Origin: Tepidiforma flava
GTDB lineage: Bacteria > Chloroflexota > Dehalococcoidia > Tepidiformales > Tepidiformaceae
DNA: 64,000 nt
Direction of reading: 5' to 3'
Assembly: GCF_027594505.1 (NCBI RefSeq)
Contig: NZ_CP115149.1
Location: 1,024,812 to 1,088,811 of the forward strand
The translations under genes were made by a program, and so were the position numbers. Positions 62,093 to 64,000 of this stretch are shown here, in pieces. Positions within the stretch are counted from its first letter, which is position 1. Every line of letters begins with the position of its first letter. Below the pieces are notes generated by a model, which had not been told where the DNA came from, made no database searches, and worked only from the letters and a program-made list of their open reading frames with translations.

Positions 62093-62772
62093 GCAGCGAA
62101 CCGGATTGCCGCCTCGACGTCGACGGGCTCGAGGTCGAGGTCGCGGGCAATGCTCTCGATGCTCTCGCCTCCCCGTTTGAATCGCTGCGCGATGAAGTCG
62201 ACTCGCAGGTTCCGGCCCACGATAATCGGCATGCCGGCAGCGCGGGTCGGGTCGACCACGATGGCGCCATCCCGACCTGCGGGGAACCAGCGGGTCGCGA
62301 GCTGGGCCAGCGTCAGATCGAACTCGAACTGTGCTTGAAGCTGACCTACCGAGAACGGCAGAGCAAACTGCCCATCGAGATCCAGCACCAGCCGCCCGGG
62401 TCCAGGATTCTCACCCTCGAAGTCGTGAAGGATGTTCACACCATCGGTGAACAGATGCTGGCTCGCGAAGGGGTGTTCGATTCGCAGGCGCTCGGAAGCG
62501 AACGCATGTGCTCGCCGGAGCCGCTCGAGGGGGAGGCGAGCCACGCCATCCCGCCCTTCGCGAAACCCGCGCACGACCACGACCTCGCAAAGGTCAAGGA
62601 ACGAGAGCCGAAGGTCGCTGCTGAATTCGCGCGTGAGGACCGCACGCCGCTGGACCGTCCCGGCCAGCCAGGCGCGAAGCGTCGAGGGGTGCACTTCGGT
62701 CAGCCGCGCCGCCTCCCCGAGGGTGTAGCGAGGCTCTCGGCGCAGCCGGTCGATGAGCTCCAGGTTTTCCAT
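62089..62772 (-). CDS. DUF433-domain antitoxin with N-terminal helix-turn-helix
   Basis: A 227-residue protein. Residues 1-40 (RREPRYTLGEAARLTEVHPS TLRAWLAG) form a MerR-like helix-turn-helix; the C-terminal DUF433 region GAIVVDPTRAAGMPIIVGRN with ESIESIARDLDLEPVDVEAA is well conserved. GGAG precedes the ATG. It probably represses the pair and binds the PIN-like protein. The middle 90 residues match no motif that I recognise. Confidence 0.82.
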   Translation of the reverse strand: MENLELIDRLRREPRYTLGEAARLTEVHPSTLRAWLAGTVQRRAVLTREFSSDLRLSFLDLCEVVVVRGFREGRDGVARLPLERLRRAHAFASERLRIEHPFASQHLFTDGVNILHDFEGENPGPGRLVLDLDGQFALPFSVGQLQAQFEFDLTLAQLATRWFPAGRDGAIVVDPTRAAGMPIIVGRNLRVDFIAQRFKRGGESIESIARDLDLEPVDVEAAIRFAA

Positions 62773-62796
62773 GAGACGCTCCGTGAGAGATTTGGC

Positions 62797-62828
62797 CCCC
62801 TCAGCGCTTGAGGCCGGGGGTGTCGGGG
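62797..62828. repeat. 32-bp direct repeat, right copy (end of the enoyl-CoA hydratase gene)
   Basis: The same 32-bp sequence, one mismatch from the left copy, covering the hydratase stop codon (62801-62803). Together the repeats bracket the toxin-antitoxin pair exactly. Confidence 0.9.
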
Positions 62829-63700
62829 CGGTACATCCCTTCGCGCCAGTCGAGCGCGCCTTTCAGGCCGGTGCCGGCCTCCATGCTCTCCCGCATCTTG
62901 TCCTGCCAGGCGTAGCTGAACGCGGTCATCTGGGCCATCGCATCCATGTCGGTGGAGCTGCGGACCGAGCTGTAGATGCCCATGTTCTCGTAGAACCGGT
63001 TCATGTTCAGCTTCAGGATGGCGAGGTGGTCGGCGGTGGCGTTGGCGAGCCGGTCGGCGAGGGCGATGGTGTTCGCCTCGAGGTCCTCCTTCGGCCAGGC
63101 GTAGTTGATCATGCCGATGCGCTCGGCTTCGCGGCCGGAGATGGAGTCACCCGTGTAGTAGAGCTCCTTCGCCTTGCGCATGCCGATGACGAGCGGCCAG
63201 ATGACGCCGGTGCGGCTGGTGCCGAGGCCGCGCAGGCCCGGGTGGCCGAGCTGGGCGTCTTCGGCGGCGACGACGAGGTCGGCCATCATCGCCAGTTCGC
63301 AGCCGCCGGCGAGCGCGTAGCCGTGCACCTGCGCGATGGTGACCTTCGCCATGTTCCAGAAGTAAAGATGGATGTCGGTGATCTGCTGCATGCCGGTGCG
63401 GATGCCCATGAGCAGGCGGCGGCCTTTGTCGTCGCTGGTGCGGTAGCGGCGGACGACGCCGTCGGCGCCGCCGCGCGGGGGCGCGAGGTCGTACCCGGCG
63501 CTGAAGGCGCGGCCGGCGCCGCGGACGATGATGACGCGGGCGGAATCGTCGGCCTCGAGGTCGTGGAGGGCGTCCCAGAATTCGAACAGGAGCTCCTGGG
63601 AGAGGGCGTTCATCTTCTCGGGGCGGTTGAGGGTGATGCGGGCGACGCGGCCGTCGGTCCCGACGCGGTCGATGAGGAGGTGGTCGAAGGAGCGGCTCAT
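62801..63700 (-). CDS. Enoyl-CoA hydratase/isomerase family protein
   Basis: A 299-residue crotonase-fold enzyme. RITLNRPEKMNALSQELLFE, RGAGRAFSAGYDLAPPRGGA (oxyanion hole) and HGYALAGGCELAMMADLVVA are family motifs; the catalytic Glu positions lie around QLGHPGLRGLG and need structural alignment to confirm. Length is longer than the usual 260, with an extended C-terminus SMEAGTGLKGALDWREGMYR. The ATG at 63700 is preceded by repeat DNA. Confidence 0.88.
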   Translation of the reverse strand: MSRSFDHLLIDRVGTDGRVARITLNRPEKMNALSQELLFEFWDALHDLEADDSARVIIVRGAGRAFSAGYDLAPPRGGADGVVRRYRTSDDKGRRLLMGIRTGMQQITDIHLYFWNMAKVTIAQVHGYALAGGCELAMMADLVVAAEDAQLGHPGLRGLGTSRTGVIWPLVIGMRKAKELYYTGDSISGREAERIGMINYAWPKEDLEANTIALADRLANATADHLAILKLNMNRFYENMGIYSSVRSSTDMDAMAQMTAFSYAWQDKMRESMEAGTGLKGALDWREGMYRPDTPGLKR

Positions 63701-63714
63701 GACCGGGGATTATA

Positions 63715-64000
63715 GGGAACCGGGAGGCGGGAGCCGGGGAGCGGGATGCCGCGGGCTGGCCGCCCGCGGCGCGGGACGGCCCGCTGTCTTCGGCGGCATC
63801 GCCGCGGGATGCCGCCGCTCTGCGCCGGCGGTGGAAGGGGCGGCAGGAGGGGGAGGGGGCAACACCTAACCTGCAGGCTCCAACTTCCAACCGGGGCGGA
63901 GGATGAGGGAGGCGGGGTGGCCGCGGGGCCCCGTCCCCGCGGACGCCAACGCGCCGACCGGATGCCCCGGGGAACCGGCACGCGGGAAGCGGGAGAGGGG
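63715..64000. repeat. Composite interspersed repeat, to the window end
   Basis: GGATGCCGCGGGCTGGCC (63747-63764) and GGCGGCATCGCCGCGGGATG repeat the module of 60153-60245. A short pyrimidine tract (CTCCAACTTCCAACC) follows, then a degenerate core at 63917-63970 with GGATGCCCCGGGGAACCGG. No gene. Confidence 0.8.

Overview
The window is 64 kb of a very GC-rich bacterial chromosome. The gene content best fits a Chloroflexota bacterium of the Tepidiforma/Dehalococcoidia type; this is an inference from content, not a taxonomic match. Supporting signs are an 11-subunit complex I operon without nuoEFG, a MenA/UbiE menaquinone pair, a SecA without the C-terminal zinc motif, a PspA - PspAA - zinc-ribbon cassette, and starts lying 7-9 nt downstream of TAnnnT -10 boxes (probable leaderless mRNAs).

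Layout. 1-7.1 kb: partial FMN-binding oxidase, hypothetical protein, tandem-domain CoA transferase, PIG-L deacetylase, secA with an overlapping small gene. 7.3-18.9 kb: cupredoxin lipoprotein, then nuoABCDHIJKLMN on the minus strand; NuoI carries a C-terminal extension of about 370 residues with tandem repeats. 19.6-27.2 kb: ubiE-menA, an MFS exporter, an aldo/keto reductase, secreted hypotheticals and a serine hydrolase. 27.4-37.5 kb: purF, cysE, lysA, a response regulator and histidine kinase, cobB and a chemotaxis receptor, all broken by many small indels and best read as a low-quality stretch of sequence. 38.2-46 kb: GerW/YtfJ-like protein, infA, an RRM protein, HicBA, panDBC, a c-di-AMP riboswitch before an unrecognised gene, cysS. 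46-55 kb: a transglycosylase-like protein, tRNA-Thr(CGT), a yybP-ykoY Mn2+ riboswitch with terC, the psp cassette, MntA-HepT, a thiolase, a YceI protein and an EamA transporter. 55-64 kb: gyrA, a double Nudix protein, an orphan Dam-type methylase, a P450, a DUF433/DUF5615 toxin-antitoxin pair flanked by 32-bp direct repeats, and an enoyl-CoA hydratase.

Most gene-poor gaps hold one interspersed repeat family: short GC hairpin cores in inverted orientation, joined by purine tracts (GGGAGTTGGGAG-like) and complementary pyrimidine tracts (CTCCAACC-like). Two adjacent cores can form a long inverted repeat of roughly 200 bp.

How the genes fit together: MenA and UbiE make menaquinone, the likely acceptor of the adjacent complex I. 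The CoA transferase, thiolase, enoyl-CoA hydratase and P450 suggest acyl-CoA or hydrophobic-substrate catabolism. PanDBC supplies the CoA precursor. The window also has three toxin-antitoxin pairs and two confident riboswitches.
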